A program made the position numbers and the translations under genes. Below are positions 1 through 11,131 of a stretch of 64,000 bases of DNA, in pieces. Source of the DNA: Perkinsus olseni. Taxonomy: Eukaryota; Perkinsozoa; Perkinsida; Perkinsidae. The notes beneath the pieces are model-generated. The model was given only the letters and a program-made list of their open reading frames with translations. It searched no databases and was not told where the DNA came from. Position 1 is the stretch's first letter. Each line of letters starts with the position of its first letter. Where the stretch lies: positions 62,001 to 126,000 of the forward strand of contig JABANP010000055.1 of assembly GCA_013115135.1 (NCBI GenBank). Reading direction: 5' to 3'.

Positions 1-1796
1 GTTGATTATTGGCTTCCCGCTGAGAGGAGCAGCAGTGCTGCAGTGAGATCCTCAGGTTCTCCGGGAGTAGTCTGCCAGTCAAAGACAATTCCACCTCTGC
101 TAACCTCAAGGAGCTCTACACTTACAATCAGATGATCGGAGACATCGAGCAATTGGTGCGAAGCGTCAGTTTTTTCTCTGGCGATGCGGTTGGCGAGATG
201 AAGGAGTACCCCAAAATCGCGCTCTTTGGGCATGACCACACTGGGGTAGGTCAGCGAGACTTCGATTCTCGTATGCTCAGGGTGATATCACAACTGTCGT
301 GGTGGTGTCCAGAGGGAACTCATTCGCGTTCAATCCTCAGAGAATCGCGGCTTGGGGCGCCCACGCTCACCTACATGTCATCAACGCGGCAGTCAGCTCC
401 TCCACTCCGGTGAAGAGCGTGATTGAGAACAAGGAGTGCGTGATGCTACTCAAACGTACCGTCCATTGACACAGGGACTGGTCTGCTAGTTACAACGACC
501 TCGTCGCGGCTGCCTTTGAGAACGAGATGCTTGGTGGCAGCAAAGAGTGCCTCGCAGCTGTATGTCGGGGCAGGTCTTTGTACTGTTCAAGCCTGGTCTC
601 GTAGATAGATGGGAATATCGTAGCATTGTTCCTTGGCAGGTCACCACTGCTCATGAGGTCGTCGGGAAGCATATTATGAGTCGCCGAGGCATGGCCAAAC
701 TTGAGGAAGTATTCGGACTCCGTAAGAATCACCTGAAAGACTTTGAGGATTGGTGGATGTGGTAAGTCGCCGTAGAGCCGCTGTTGAATGCTAATGAGAG
801 TGGGATGTACAGAACGAGAGTAACAGCTTCCTCTCGCCAGGTCGTCAAAGGGACTCTTGGGCTTCAACATGGAGAAAACGATCCAACCTGCACGTCCCCT
901 TATTGCAATGTTGCTCGGATTTGTTCTAAGATGACCGCTGTGGGTGAAGAGATAAAAACACAGCCGCGAAAAAGGTGGAGCTGATCTTCTAGCGCCTTGA
1001 TGTGACTGTTCGTGCGTTGACTCACAGCCAAGACCATCACTGGCTGACAGCGCTGGCCACGATAAAGAAGGCCAGACTGTCGGCTGACGGCACCAGGGAG
1101 CTCACTAGAAGGGAGATCATTGAAAAGTACGGAGCAGCTCGAGTTGGCCCGATTCAATCCGGTCGTTCAAAGCGATAGGTTGGGCGGTCCTTCAGGGCTA
1201 GAGACCCAACTAACAATGACCCCGAGAAGCTACATTGGTTCATCAAGTGTTCCCAATTCCCCACCTTCGAGACCTGTGACCTCGGCAGCAACTGCCCTTG
1301 GTTTCGCTTCGCTGATTCGTCAACATTCTTCTATTCACTGTGCAGAGACGCTTTCGGTATTACCGAGGAGGAGGTGAGGCTCTATGGTCGAACATCACTC
1401 CGGAACGGTGCCTGAAGCGTCCACCCGTTCATCAGGATGAGCGGACGTCTCTCGGGTTAACAATTGCTCAGGTACGCAAAGCAAGCACTTTCGTTAATCG
1501 CAATTACGGTGGGAAGGGTATGAACGACGCGAAGGGGATTATCTCCGTTAATGGCGAGGTGGACCCGTGGTCTAGTCTAACTGTAGCCAAATCGCGGCCA
1601 CGCTCACCTGTTATCACGGTCAGTGCGAGCACGCGCATCTTCTTTCGTCATTCTGATTCTCAGCAGATCCCCGGGGCCTCCCATGCCACGTGGTCATTGC
1701 CTAAGAACAAAAGGCAGTATTCTGATTTCAAGTACCAACACGTCTCGGCAAGCTGACAGAATTGCTACCACCTTCTCTCAGGGAATATTATGCTGA
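1..1796 (+). CDS. S28-family serine carboxypeptidase homologue (PRSS16-like), 5' truncated by window
   Basis: Family S28 enzymes are secreted or lysosomal peptidases that trim C-terminal or Pro-containing peptides. The match is read across several exons. An exon from about 56 has GSSLPVKDNSTSANLKEL, the usual post-HRYYG segment. Intron 246-340 is followed by RIAAWGAHAHLHVINAAVSS. Exon 475-559 has YNDLVAAAF and GGSKECLAA. An exon from 640 continues VTTAHEVVGKH. Later exons give WFIKCSQFPTFETC, VNRNYGG, NGEVDPWSSL (catalytic Asp) and GASHATW (catalytic His). The final stop is near 1794. The nucleophile motif, normally G-G-S-Y-x-G, reads F-G-H-D-H-T-G at about 226-245, so Ser is replaced by Asp. 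The protein is probably a pseudoenzyme unless the exon choice there is wrong. The N-terminus and signal peptide lie outside the window. Confidence 0.8.
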
Positions 1797-1898
1797 GGTG
1801 TACGTCGCGCTCTCGGATTTTATGAGCTATTAATCATCGTAAGAGCTTTACACGCGGCGGTGATGTCATGCTTATCATAAAACGATACTAATATGATG

Positions 1899-1962
1899 AT
1901 CATGTTAATGTGATGTGATGTTAATGTGATGCGATGTTAATGTGATGTGGATGTGATGTGAT
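1899..1962. repeat. Short tandem repeat, GATGTTAATGTGATG-type units
   Basis: Three to four imperfect units of about 17 nt built from GATGTTAATGTGATG run in tandem just downstream of the peptidase gene, then fade into GATGTGATGTGATT. No coding frame is maintained, so this looks like a simple microsatellite-like array in the 3' flank. Confidence 0.75.
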
Positions 1963-3299
1963 TGTTCGTCATTGTCTTTGCTGTAGTGGGGCCCAATTCT
2001 TAAACTTCTCGCGCGGAGATGATGAGCGCGTGTCCTACGTACCTTCCGAATAGACTTGACAAGTTCGACTCGAACTCTTTATCGGGACCCGGGTAAACGA
2101 CTTCCCTCACCCGTTGAGGGAAGCCGTTTGCCGACGTATGACCAGGGGCAAATTCAAGTGTCCTAATTTCTGAGTCTGCGCGCTTTGAATGGCATCCTTT
2201 CCGAAATCATGATAGAATAATGCATTCAAGAGAATATGTCAGCCGGCCCCTCGGGCCGATCGCTCGGCATGAAACTCTCAATGACGTAGAGGATGGATAG
2301 ATGTAGCTGACTGGCCAGGGTAGTTGGAGTCAAGTGGCCCGGGAAAACACCGACGCCCGCCTGCATCAGCGTTATATGACCGAGACACGCTCAAGGTGAA
2401 TCGGCATCCGCATGTCGACCGTCAACATCAGAGTTCGGGCTTGACTTCTGGTCCTCTATCGGATAGTTCGTTAGCACACCAAAACCTCACCAGCCTCGCG
2501 AAGGTTCCACTAGTCAACGCAAGAGTGCAGCGCTGAAAAGGTTTAAACCGATGAGGGACGATCGTCTTTTGCTAGTAAAACAATACAAGAACCCAACTGT
2601 GCATAATTCCTATCAATTCCCCAGAGCAACTGATCAGCTGTTGTTCGCTCTCTCGCTATCGCCTTGCACTGGTTCAGTTTACCCTCATTAGCCGAGTCTC
2701 GATCGTAGCCCGGGGGCAGTCGTACCTGAGCGAGCGTTGAGCCGCGGGATATGGCGAAGGGCAACCGACCATAGCATCGTTGAAGCCCCCTGTTATCCAA
2801 TCTGACAGTTGTATCGCGTCGCTTACCGAGCTTTGAAGTCCCATACCCGGGAAGCGCGGATCTGCGGAAATGACAACGGCTCGTGATCACACTCGGAAAT
2901 TACTATTGACACTGCCAAGCCGTATCTTGCTTGTAGCGCGCAAGTCGTCAAATTACAGAGAAGGTCGTTTGACCCGGCGCTTACCCATGTGCAAGGAGGC
3001 CATAGTGCAAACACACTTGGCGGCGAATTTGCCGCTGAGGTTGATGAGGGTGAGTAACGCCGGCATTCGCCGAGACACTGGTAAGGTTTGATCGATGCAG
3101 TCAGCCGCAGCGCCGACGAACTGCGGACTCGCAGTCGGAGGAAGTGGGGGAGGGGGCTGAGTAGGGGGGGTTTCCACGCCTCCCCCTGGGTTCTGATTCC
3201 GCGTAGCTGGCATCGACTGGGGCATGCGTTGGGAGGCGTCCCCGACTCGAGGGGAGGGAGTGTACCTGATGAATAGAAAAATCAATCTACTCCTTTACA
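1963..3299. other. Intergenic stretch without a supported gene
   Basis: Apart from the hairpin at 2101-2123, I see no reading frame with convincing protein-like composition that joins through splice signals. A Pro-rich minus frame around 3000-3280 is short and unsupported. The stretch separates the peptidase gene from the convergent small gene at 3300-3908. Confidence 0.4.
2101..2123. other. Perfect 9-bp inverted repeat (hairpin)
   Basis: CTTCCCTCA and TGAGGGAAG pair perfectly around a five-base loop. It lies 300 nt downstream of the peptidase stop. Its role is unknown; it could be an RNA 3'-end structure or chance. Confidence 0.4.
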
Positions 3300-3908
3300 C
3301 TAGGCGACGCACACTATGTTCTGAGGTCGGACGCTGGCCAAGGACAGACTCGTCCCGCCCTGACCGATCACTTCGATAACCCATCGGCCATCCTTCTCAC
3401 CAACCAGCCATCCGACCTGAAGGGTTCACTGATCGAAGGGCTACGCGGCGGCAGCGGCGGACGCGTACTTGGCCGTTCCTCTGTGGTGCTTTAGCAAGGC
3501 CTGCCAAAGTGACCCGCATTCCCTTCACCCAGGGTAGGGGTTGGAGATAAGATTCTGATACTGAATAGAGCTCCCCATGGCTGGTCATGACGAGCACTCG
3601 GAAGCCGTCACGGCACTGAGGAAACTTTCTTGGCAAGGTCAGCTTGAGGTTAACTTACGATTGTCGTCGCAAAGATACCCGACAGATCCACCCTGTGAGG
3701 CATCTCCAGGATGAAGACACAGGTCCCTTCGGGCCAAGGTAGGGGACGAGGAGGAGGAGGCTGGCCCTCGACAACAGCCGCCATCCCGCCCAATTGTAAA
3801 GTTCTGACGTGACTTCCATCATTTTCGGCTTGCGAAAAACGCGCTTCGCTCCGCCGCCCGCTGCGCATAATCATTAGCGCTCGCCCGAATAATCTCACGT
3901 TCGAGCAT
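3300..3908 (-). CDS. Small protein with SH3-like (tudor/agenet-type) domain, function unknown
   Basis: Read on the minus strand. A first coding block contains PLPWPEGTCVFILEMPHRVD, ending at a GTAAGT donor. A second block has RDGFRVLVMTSHGELYSV, then KGMRVTLAGLAKAPQRNGQ. A third block after a short intron has VGWLVGEKDGRWVIEVIG and ends PQNIVCVA, stop at 3300-3302. The pattern G-x-R-V-x-L-x-G-L..P..NGQ-x-G-W..GRW.V..., closing with P-x-N-I, is the small SH3-like barrel seen in many alveolate proteins. The PLPWPEG and PLPWVKG segments suggest two tandem copies. The start is uncertain; an ATG at 3908 is possible but its frame meets a stop before the next exon. No function can be assigned. Confidence 0.5.
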
Positions 3909-4542
3909 TAACCGGTTTTGGACTCAAGAATCCCTTCGCACAGTTCTCTCTGTTACGCCTCTACATGATCCGTCCCTTTTGTGTGCAGTTGTCAAGCTCT
4001 GGCCAGCGTTGGTGGAGCTGAGTCGCTTCCATTTTCGCTGCAGTCTTCCTCTATACCGCACGAGACGGAAGCGCGCAATTCCCGATGGGCAGTCAGGATT
4101 TTCGAGGCGGCTCCGCGTTGTTTGAACCGGTGCCCATCGAAGAAGCCTCAGCTTTCTCACACGGTCACGAAATCAGCAGTTGTCTGTTTGAATTTTCGGT
4201 GCATCGTTTCGTTCGCAACGACCTTAAGCGAAGCTCCCATCTGTCGTGGGAGAGCATTCGTGTTCGATGGACGGGGGTCACTCGAGAGGGACGCCCGAGG
4301 TTGGCAGCCCATTGACCAACTGTCCTCAGCGATGAACCGCTCTCTCGACTGAGGCCACCGTACAGCCATGCAGCCACTCTCGATCGCCGAATCAGAGGAA
4401 GGAATCTAACGGTCGACGGTTTCGTCCTTCGCTATGCCGCCATTCTCAACAAGACAAAATCTTATCTCTTCTCTGGGTTGCTCTCGGGCTTCCTTGGCAC
4501 ACGCTTCTACGCAGGTTTTCTTCTCTTCATTTGCAGTTGATT

Positions 4543-6185
4543 ATGACTATCAATTTCATCACGCTCGTCGCCGTAGCAGCTGTTGCTACTATCGTTTGCG
4601 TGGGCGAAGATGATGACCTCAGTGAGTCTCACCAACGGCGTCCCGTCAGAACTGTCCTGATGCCCAATCATCTCAGAGCCTATCGACTACGTTCCAGTGC
4701 ACACCTTCTGTGACGGCCGAGGACGATTTGACGTGGAGTGGGTCGCCAGCATCCCACCGCACGTCCAAATCGAAGAGTTCACGCACAAGGCTTGCCGCTG
4801 CGATGATGGCTGGGCATCAGTCGCCGTGAGGAATGCGACTTACGGTATCATCCAGTAAGTCCTGCTCTGCTTCAACCATGTGATGTATCGCCCCCTGCAG
4901 GTTCTGCGCGTTATGGACTCGAGGCCGTAGTTACAACAGAAGCCTCGAAGACAGCTACTGTACGCACTCAAGGCTTGCCGTGGGCGTCCCGAGTTTTCAC
5001 TCGCAGATGTCGTTGACGTGAACGAGTTTGCAGCAGCTAAAGAGAGTTCAGTGGTCAACATCTCCTCAGGGAACTTGCTGTGAGGCTGCGGCCGTTGGAG
5101 GCGTCTCCGAGATTCTCTCAGGTTCATCCGCAAGAGACCGTACGTGTACTTCCACCCACCGCACGGTCCCGCCCTGGTCTGTAGGTCTTCGTGCTCCTAC
5201 CGTATGACCGGGAGCCGCCGTTTTCAGTCCACGCATCGAGGCCTAGCTGGTGCAAGTACATCTGGTACGCGATTTTTCAAGTGTGTTTCTGCAAGAAGGA
5301 TGTCTTCAACGTCACAGGACCGACTGGAGTGTAGCTGCCGACTGAGGTCGGTCGGTAGGCACCTGCTCTTGTCGGTAGGCGAGAGGGGCCGTGCACGGCC
5401 ACTTTGAAGATCTTCCGAGAGTTCTACAGCCGAATGAGAGGGGACCTGAGGATTTTAACTAATTCCCCGCCACCCAACCATCCCCGTGCAAATGAGAACG
5501 ACCGTCTCCACCGCCCGATCAGCGACAAGCACGACGACTAAATTCTATGCCTGGTTCCAGCTCTCTGGACCGGACGGAAGCTTCCGCCACTACAGGGCGT
5601 AGTACCATCTCCTTCCAGCCTGTTATAGAAGAAGATGAGGGCGAAAGAAACCGTGTAGCGCCCAGTGTGGGTAGGCCCCGTGGTTCGATCCGCGGCTGCG
5701 GTATTTTTCTTCCCAGGTACAACTAGTTGTGGAGAACACGGCAGGTGGTCTGCCGAGTTCGGAGTGTGCATCTGCCAAGCTGGCTGGGAGAACGACCGGG
5801 CTGGAGCGTGAGCGACCGCTCAGTACTCTCCAAGAGGCGTTGGTTTCCCGTCAGATTTTGCAGCGTCAGGAAGGTATTTGTTGAAGCCAACGTGAGCCGT
5901 CAGTTTCCTCGCTCGAGCAACTCGTGTTTCCTAGGATTCTCCCTCGGATGCCGGTGAAGGCTCTGCCGCGGCCATCATAGTTCTCGTCGTGGTCATCTTG
6001 GTTGGAGCTGCACTCTACACCATGTACGGCTGCCGAAAGTCCGGTCGTGCTGGAAAGTACCTGCAGGTGGCGACGATATGGCAAGGGCCCGGACGGCTAC
6101 TCTCGTTCCTGGACGCCATATGTCGCGCCTTCTCGCCATTATTATTAGCAAGCGGTTTCAACGGCGATATAATTAAACTCGGCTG
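4543..6185 (+). CDS. Secreted/type I membrane protein with EGF-like modules
   Basis: Starts at ATG 4543 with a hydrophobic signal (FITLVAVAAVATIVC). Intron 4622-4676 joins in phase to PIDYVPVHTFCDGRGRFDVE..CRCDDGWAS, an EGF-like pattern. Later exons include WCKYIWYAIFQ and KKDVFNVTGPTG. After intron 5671-5716 comes SCGEHGRWSAEFGVCICQ followed by AGWEND, a second clear EGF-like module (C-x-x-HG..C-x-C-x-x-GW). Near 5960-6050 AAIIVLVVVILVGAALYTMY is a single transmembrane helix followed by a basic CRKSGR stop-transfer. The cytoplasmic tail is ambiguous: reading straight through ends at 6185, and an alternative splice ends near 6152. It is probably a cell-surface protein. The ligand is unknown and exon borders between 4900 and 5660 are approximate. 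Confidence 0.65.
5671..5716 (+). repeat. 46-nt intron made of a tRNA-like 3' module (sense)
   Basis: The intron starts GTAGGCCCCGTGGTTCGATC and ends TTCTTCCCAG. Its first 30 nt resemble a tRNA variable loop, T arm (CCGTGG/CCGCGG around TTCGAT) and 3' stem. Removing it joins ..RVAPSV-G-TTSCGEHGRW in phase 1, placing the EGF-like module in frame, which supports real splicing. Confidence 0.7.
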
Positions 6186-6319
6186 AGCCAGAGTTCAGTC
6201 GTTTTTGTGTGAAGTCTCTGTCGTCCTTTCCGTGGCTTTCCCATACTGCTGATCTGTTTGCGTTCCATTGACAGTGGGGAGAGCGGGAGAAACTGTCGTT
6301 CAGGAGAGAGTTTTATCGA

Positions 6320-6714
6320 ATGACCGATACCGCAACTTCCGAAGTTGATAGTTGGATTCGCGGCATCATGGGCTCGCTGATTGAAAAAAGTCCGAATAAG
6401 GACATTTGGACGGTGAGAACGATGATGATTCTACTATTGTCGATACGATCTGGGCGTCCTTCGCCATCTTGCCGCCGTGCTAGGGAGGGCTTGTGGTGGG
6501 ATTGACTGTTACCCTTCAGGGTGACGTGGTTCCGGAGCTGACGACCGAGTGGGTCGAGGAGTTCAAGAAACAAGTAGTCCAAAGGCGAACGTCCATACTG
6601 CGAGAAGCACAGGCGAAGAAAGCCATCGCCGAGGGAGGTGGGGAGTGCTCTCTCGCTGCTCATCATCATTATCGGATGGCACGCAGCCCGCTGCGTAGTT
6701 CAGTAGTTCTTTAG
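6320..6714 (+). CDS. Small hypothetical protein (95 aa), helical
   Basis: Exon 1 (6320-6412) encodes MTDTATSEVDSWIRGIMG and onward to KDIWT. The intron 6413-6519 (GTGAGA..TTCAG) is phase 0. Exon 2 (6520-6714) begins GDVVPELTTEWVEEFKKQ and continues through QRRTSILREAQAKKAIAE, a charged, probably helical segment. The His-rich last 20 residues may be an artefact if a further intron begins at GTGGGGAG. I do not recognise the family. It sits 55 nt upstream of the EF-hand gene on the same strand and could be its partner or part of it. Confidence 0.5.
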
Positions 6715-6769
6715 CGTCTCGCTATTCTCGTCAAGTGTGAGGTTATGGACGGTCACTCTGGCGTTTGAC

Positions 6770-8481
6770 ATGATACAAGATATTTCACTTCGAGCTGTGT
6801 CCCGGGGTGATTCCGGCCTTCCTTCGGAATCAGGTCTATCGCACCTGCGCGCGTCGATGGAGTGCGAGCCTATCAGTCAGCCTGGAGTGTTAGAGGAGAT
6901 CGAACGAGTCTTTGGAGAAGGCACTCTGAACGACTTCTCCTCGTGTTTCATCAAGCACGCTGACTACCATGACACGATCGGCATGAGAGACATCCCTGAC
7001 TGCCTTTATTGGCTGGGAAAGAACCCGTCAAAACGAATCATGAAAACGTGCATAAAACAGGATGATATCAAACCTGATGAAGATGGCCGCATGAACTTCG
7101 CTAAATTCGTGAAATTCATGAAGCTTTACCGCTATATAGAAGACTCTCTCTTCAACGAGAACGCTGGGTTCAGCGAGGAGGATTTAGTTTGGTTCAAGGA
7201 AACGTTCGACAAGTACTCGGGGCAAGCAGGCACCCGAAACGGGGCGCAGCAGAAGGGCCTGCGCGGAGGGGACCTGTGGAACTGCTTACGCGCCATCGGC
7301 AGAGAGCCTCTCACCGACGAGGATCGTGCTCGCGTGATCAAATGGGTGCAGGGTGTGGTGACGTCCAAGGAGGGAGGAGGGGGCGGAGACGGTCGCGAGC
7401 CTTCCCAAAATACCGTCCTTGACTTCCACACTTTCCTTCACGTCGTTCGCTACATCGTCGATGATGAACTTGAAGCTTCTAGGAGGCGAGAGCGCGAGCT
7501 CATCGCCCGGGCCAATTTCACTGATGATGAACTCCAAGGCTTCAAAACGGTATTCGATTCTTTGGACGAAAGTGGCACGGGAGAGGTTCCACTGCAACAG
7601 ATGAAGAGACTGTTTGAGACACTGGGACTTAAAGTTGAACCGAGCGCAGATGCAAGAATTGGTGGTCATGATTCGAGAAGTCGACGAGAAACGACAGTCT
7701 CGCGATCGACTTTGGCGAGTTCAGCCTACTAATGAGAAATCTGGTCGACAAGAATTTTGCTGGTCTCAATGACGCAGCTAATGCGACCCTAAAGAAGGCA
7801 AGGATGCTCGTTCCGAGGGCCATGGATGAAAGCATGTCGAGGAAGAGCAGCGACGCCAGCTGTGAGCTGTTGGAAATCTTGTGCACTTTGACTCGAGCTG
7901 AGGTTTTCAGGTTTCGGCAAAATCACACAGAGGAACATGGTCGTATCAACCGATTCGAAAGACCGACAGAATATAGTTGCACGCATGCGCAGAGCTTCCG
8001 CAACGAACGAGCAAACTGACGTTCTGTAAGACTATCCTTCGGCAAGGTATCCTGATGTTAGCTGCTTCTTTCGCTTTCAGAAGCACTGCTGCTGTCGGTG
8101 CTAAGCGGAGGGCGTCTCAGGGCATCTTTGGGGCTCAGATGGAAGAAGCCATGATGACTGCGGCGCCCAAGAAGGAGGTTAGACTGACGTAAAGATGGCA
8201 AGCTCGAAAGTCTGCATCGACTTTATGAGTCGCCCTTGATTTTTCTTTTAGATTGCCTGCTCTGGAAGAGGTGTCAGACGACGATTCGGGACTCGAGCAG
8301 CGGCACGAGTTCGTCGTCGTCGGAGGAGGAGAGTGAAGAGGAGGAGGAGGAGAGTGAAGAGGAGGAGGATGAGAGCGTGATTGAGCACGAGGAGAGATGC
8401 GGCCGATCGATTCTAGAGATCAAGCTGCCAGGCGGAGATGACGCGGCATTAGAGGCCACCCCGCATTCCGAAGCTGAATGA
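6770..8481 (+). CDS. EF-hand (calmodulin-like) protein with acidic Ser/Glu-rich tail; three apparent +1 frame breaks
   Basis: Likely Ca2+ sensor. From ATG 6770 (or 6857) the frame gives paired EF-hand-like helix-loop-helix units: DDIKPDEDGRMNFAKFVKFM, FSEEDLVWFKETFDKYSG, TDDELQGFKTVFDSLDESGT. Near 7645 the homologous reading moves one frame to QMQELVVMIREVDE, and near 7690 it moves again to DSLAIDFGEFSLLMRNLVD. Downstream exons (FGKITQRNMVVSTD; GAKRRASQGIFGAQMEEAMM; VRLT joined in phase to LPALEEVSDDDS) end in an S/E-rich tail that needs a third one-base shift near 8290. The stop is at 8479-8481. Each break is repaired by ignoring one base, so these are either assembly insertions, gene decay or frameshifting. 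EF-hand loops are partly degenerate, so not every site need bind Ca2+. Confidence 0.65.
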
Positions 8482-10047
8482 TGTGCCGTCCCATGCAGGA
8501 CCGTTGTTCGTTAGCTGTTGTGGATGCGATAGTATTGGGTTTATCAGAGTTGTAGGTCGTAGGGCTTGTCGACTGGTAGAAGGTTGAAGACTAGCTGACC
8601 ATATCGGAGGCAGGTTGTCGATGTGTCCAGCGAGAGGCTTGAATCGTACAACCACCATATCTCGTCGTCGGGTACTCACATGATCGAAGGACATCGTTGA
8701 AGACAACAACAAGTTGACAGTTATACAGACATGCAGTTAACAATAACTGGATTGCTACAATAGAGTTATACGAGTAACGGATGCAAAGAGTTCGAGAAAG
8801 AGAGAAATCAGGAACCTTGCGAGAGCCTACGGGACACTTGGTGGTGTGGTTGCTTGCAAGCCTCGCAGGATGCCGTGTACGGCTCTGTCGACACGAGGAG
8901 CTGCTCTCCAACCCCAAGCGCTGTATGATCTGCCCACGATCTCGTGAGGATGGGCGTCAAGACACGATCCATCGGCATCAACGACGGACGGTCGTTCGGG
9001 AGTGTTGGGGAGTACTGACTGGGTGGCACCCGCTCTTGGGGCCGCGCTGAGTCCAGCGAGCTTATGCAGCAGTGGAAGGCAAGTCTGAGTTCCTGGAAGG
9101 AAACCGGGATCTAGGCATCCCAAATCCAAGGCATGCCACTCAGTTGCAGTCCGGGCCTGCTTGCACTCTTAGACACCGGGCATCATCCGCACCGTCAACT
9201 ACCCATCGAAATCACCTCGTGACAAGTTCACGAGAGCACATACCCATCCTAGTGGCACCATTCGTGCTACGATTCCGTGCGCTCTGACAATTTATGTGGC
9301 TTTGACTTTTACGGCTCCACCGACTACTGAGCCCTAAGATTCCAATAACGGATACGGTATCTCGAATAGCCTATGCCCGTCAATGATGAATCGTCCTCGA
9401 TTGTGCTGTTCGAGCGCGCAACTATGGAACCTTAGCTCAGCTTGTCACTAGCGAGTAGTGAATGACTTTATCAGTGTTATTGAGGAAGGGATTCCACTAA
9501 CCATTGACCGCTTAACAGACACAGGAACAAGTTCTACCATGTCATGCTTCAGTGGCAGCCCGTAGAGCGCATACTGGAAGGAGCATTTCCCATACTCCTT
9601 CGACTCAAACATTCGTACGGTTGCAGCCCGTTCAGTGACATCAGTTTGGTAAAACCACACCAGCCCTTCATTGTTAGATTGTGACTCTCTTGAGTCAACG
9701 CAAGTACTGCCAACGCTGTGATACCTAGTTAAAACAAGTAGTGGCGCTGGAGCGGCTGTTATGTTACTGTTGACGAAAAAGTCATTCGAATGAGAGCGTG
9801 ATAGTAACCGTGGCTACTCGCTATCGGTGAGAGGACACTACTCTGAAGAATAAGAGCTACACCGTAATACCTCACGTCACACAGAAGACCCAGACCCTGA
9901 AAGGTTGGGTTCAGCGAGGAGATACGGCGATGCCGGAGTACAACGCCGTCGCCTAAACTGATCACAAGATGCCCACCCCTAAGCGAGAGGCTCTTACAAG
10001 TATAAGTCAGGCATAAGTCAACATCGTGCTACCAGCAGCAAGGACCA
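8482..10047. other. Long stretch with no supported gene
   Basis: No frame here joins into a convincing protein. Around 9160-9190 a short plus-strand LALLDTG-like string resembles a retropepsin active site, but neither flank extends it. The region may contain decayed repeats. It separates the EF-hand gene from the secreted pair. Confidence 0.35.
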
Positions 10048-10371
10048 TTAGTAGTCGTCGGGGATGGCATTCGGACCGCAAACCTTTCTCACGATTTCCT
10101 TGAACCAACCGATGCTTAGTGGGTCGACAAGTTGTCCATCCTGGTGAAACCTCCTGGCCGGGAACTCGGCGCAATACTCATTGTTCGAAGTCTCGAAGGG
10201 AGGGTCTTGTACCCGCTCGCGACCGCATGATAGCAGAATAACTGCATCTTCGGTATCGTCTTGGTTGTATTGAACATCGAGACCGTGATAGTTGTAAGTG
10301 TATCTAACTTTTTGACCGCCCACAAAGGCGAAGAGCACAGCCGAAAGCAGCGGCAGCAGGGTGATCAGCAT
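10048..10371 (-). CDS. Small secreted protein, family X (107 aa)
   Basis: ATG at 10371 begins a strong signal peptide (MLITLLPLLSAVLFAFVGGQ). The mature part is about 88 residues with KVRYTYNYHGLDVQYNQDD, a conserved VILLSCGRERVQDPPFETS, and a C-terminal WFKEIVRKVCGPNAIPDDY. Three cysteines remain in the mature protein. It is a single exon. It is paralogous to the gene at 11132-11437 and divergent from it, with a shared upstream region of about 760 nt. The function is unknown; a small secreted protein of a lineage-specific family is the most that can be said. Confidence 0.75.
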   Translation of the reverse strand: MLITLLPLLSAVLFAFVGGQKVRYTYNYHGLDVQYNQDDTEDAVILLSCGRERVQDPPFETSNNEYCAEFPARRFHQDGQLVDPLSIGWFKEIVRKVCGPNAIPDDY

Positions 10372-11131
10372 ATCTCAGAAAGGAAAATGCGTCCGAGAAA
10401 ATCTACTCAAAAGTTCACCCGCCCGACCTTTCGCTTATGCGCTCGAGGCCCCGGCTGCACAATCGAATACTCGGACGTAAAGTATGCGTGTGGTATACTA
10501 AACAATAGTATGCGTGCTCGCCGAATTGGGACAGTCTCCCAGTGCGATCGTTCCATGGACCTTGCCAAGTATGTGCTGCCTACGGTAACGATAACGGCTG
10601 CACAGTCATAGCTCACGAGGCACTATGAGAAGTGGGTAATACTAGTGACTCACTGCTAGTGGGGCGATCGAAGCCTGTATACGGCCCATGATGTGGCGGC
10701 ATCATGGCTGCCCTTGGCGCTACGCTTTCAAGACAGTCGCGACAGCGTTTCAAACGCCGGGAAAAGCCGTGGCGGCGCCGGCTTTCAAGCTCAACGAGCT
10801 GCGTTTAGGGCAAGCTGCCATCAGTACAGCTGGTTGTGAAGACTTGATCGCACCGCCGATGAAGACGATTGAACAATTGCCGGTCTTACGGTAGGCAACG
10901 CATGCTCCTAATGCTTCGGGAAAGGGCGTCACGTGGGGACTGTCCCACTCCGTTAGCACGCACACTACGCCTCCTCATTCGATCGCGCTACCGTGGTCTC
11001 GATCCGAGACACGGACGCATCATCGAACTAGACTTGGTTCAGAAGCTTCTCTCGGTCAATGCATAAGAGTCAGATATGAAGCGCTTCACCTATTGGGTAG
11101 CTTCTTTGGGACTCACTCCTTCATCTCAAGC

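Noticed and set aside
6..239. Protein-like minus-strand frame at the left edge (YPSVVMPKERDFGVLL)
   Set aside because: It is antisense to the S28 peptidase exon, whose plus-strand reading aligns with a known family over many exons.
9160..9190. LALLDTG-like string suggesting a retroviral-type aspartic protease
   Set aside because: No conserved G-A/S-S following, no second protease motif, no reverse transcriptase or LTRs nearby; too short to call.
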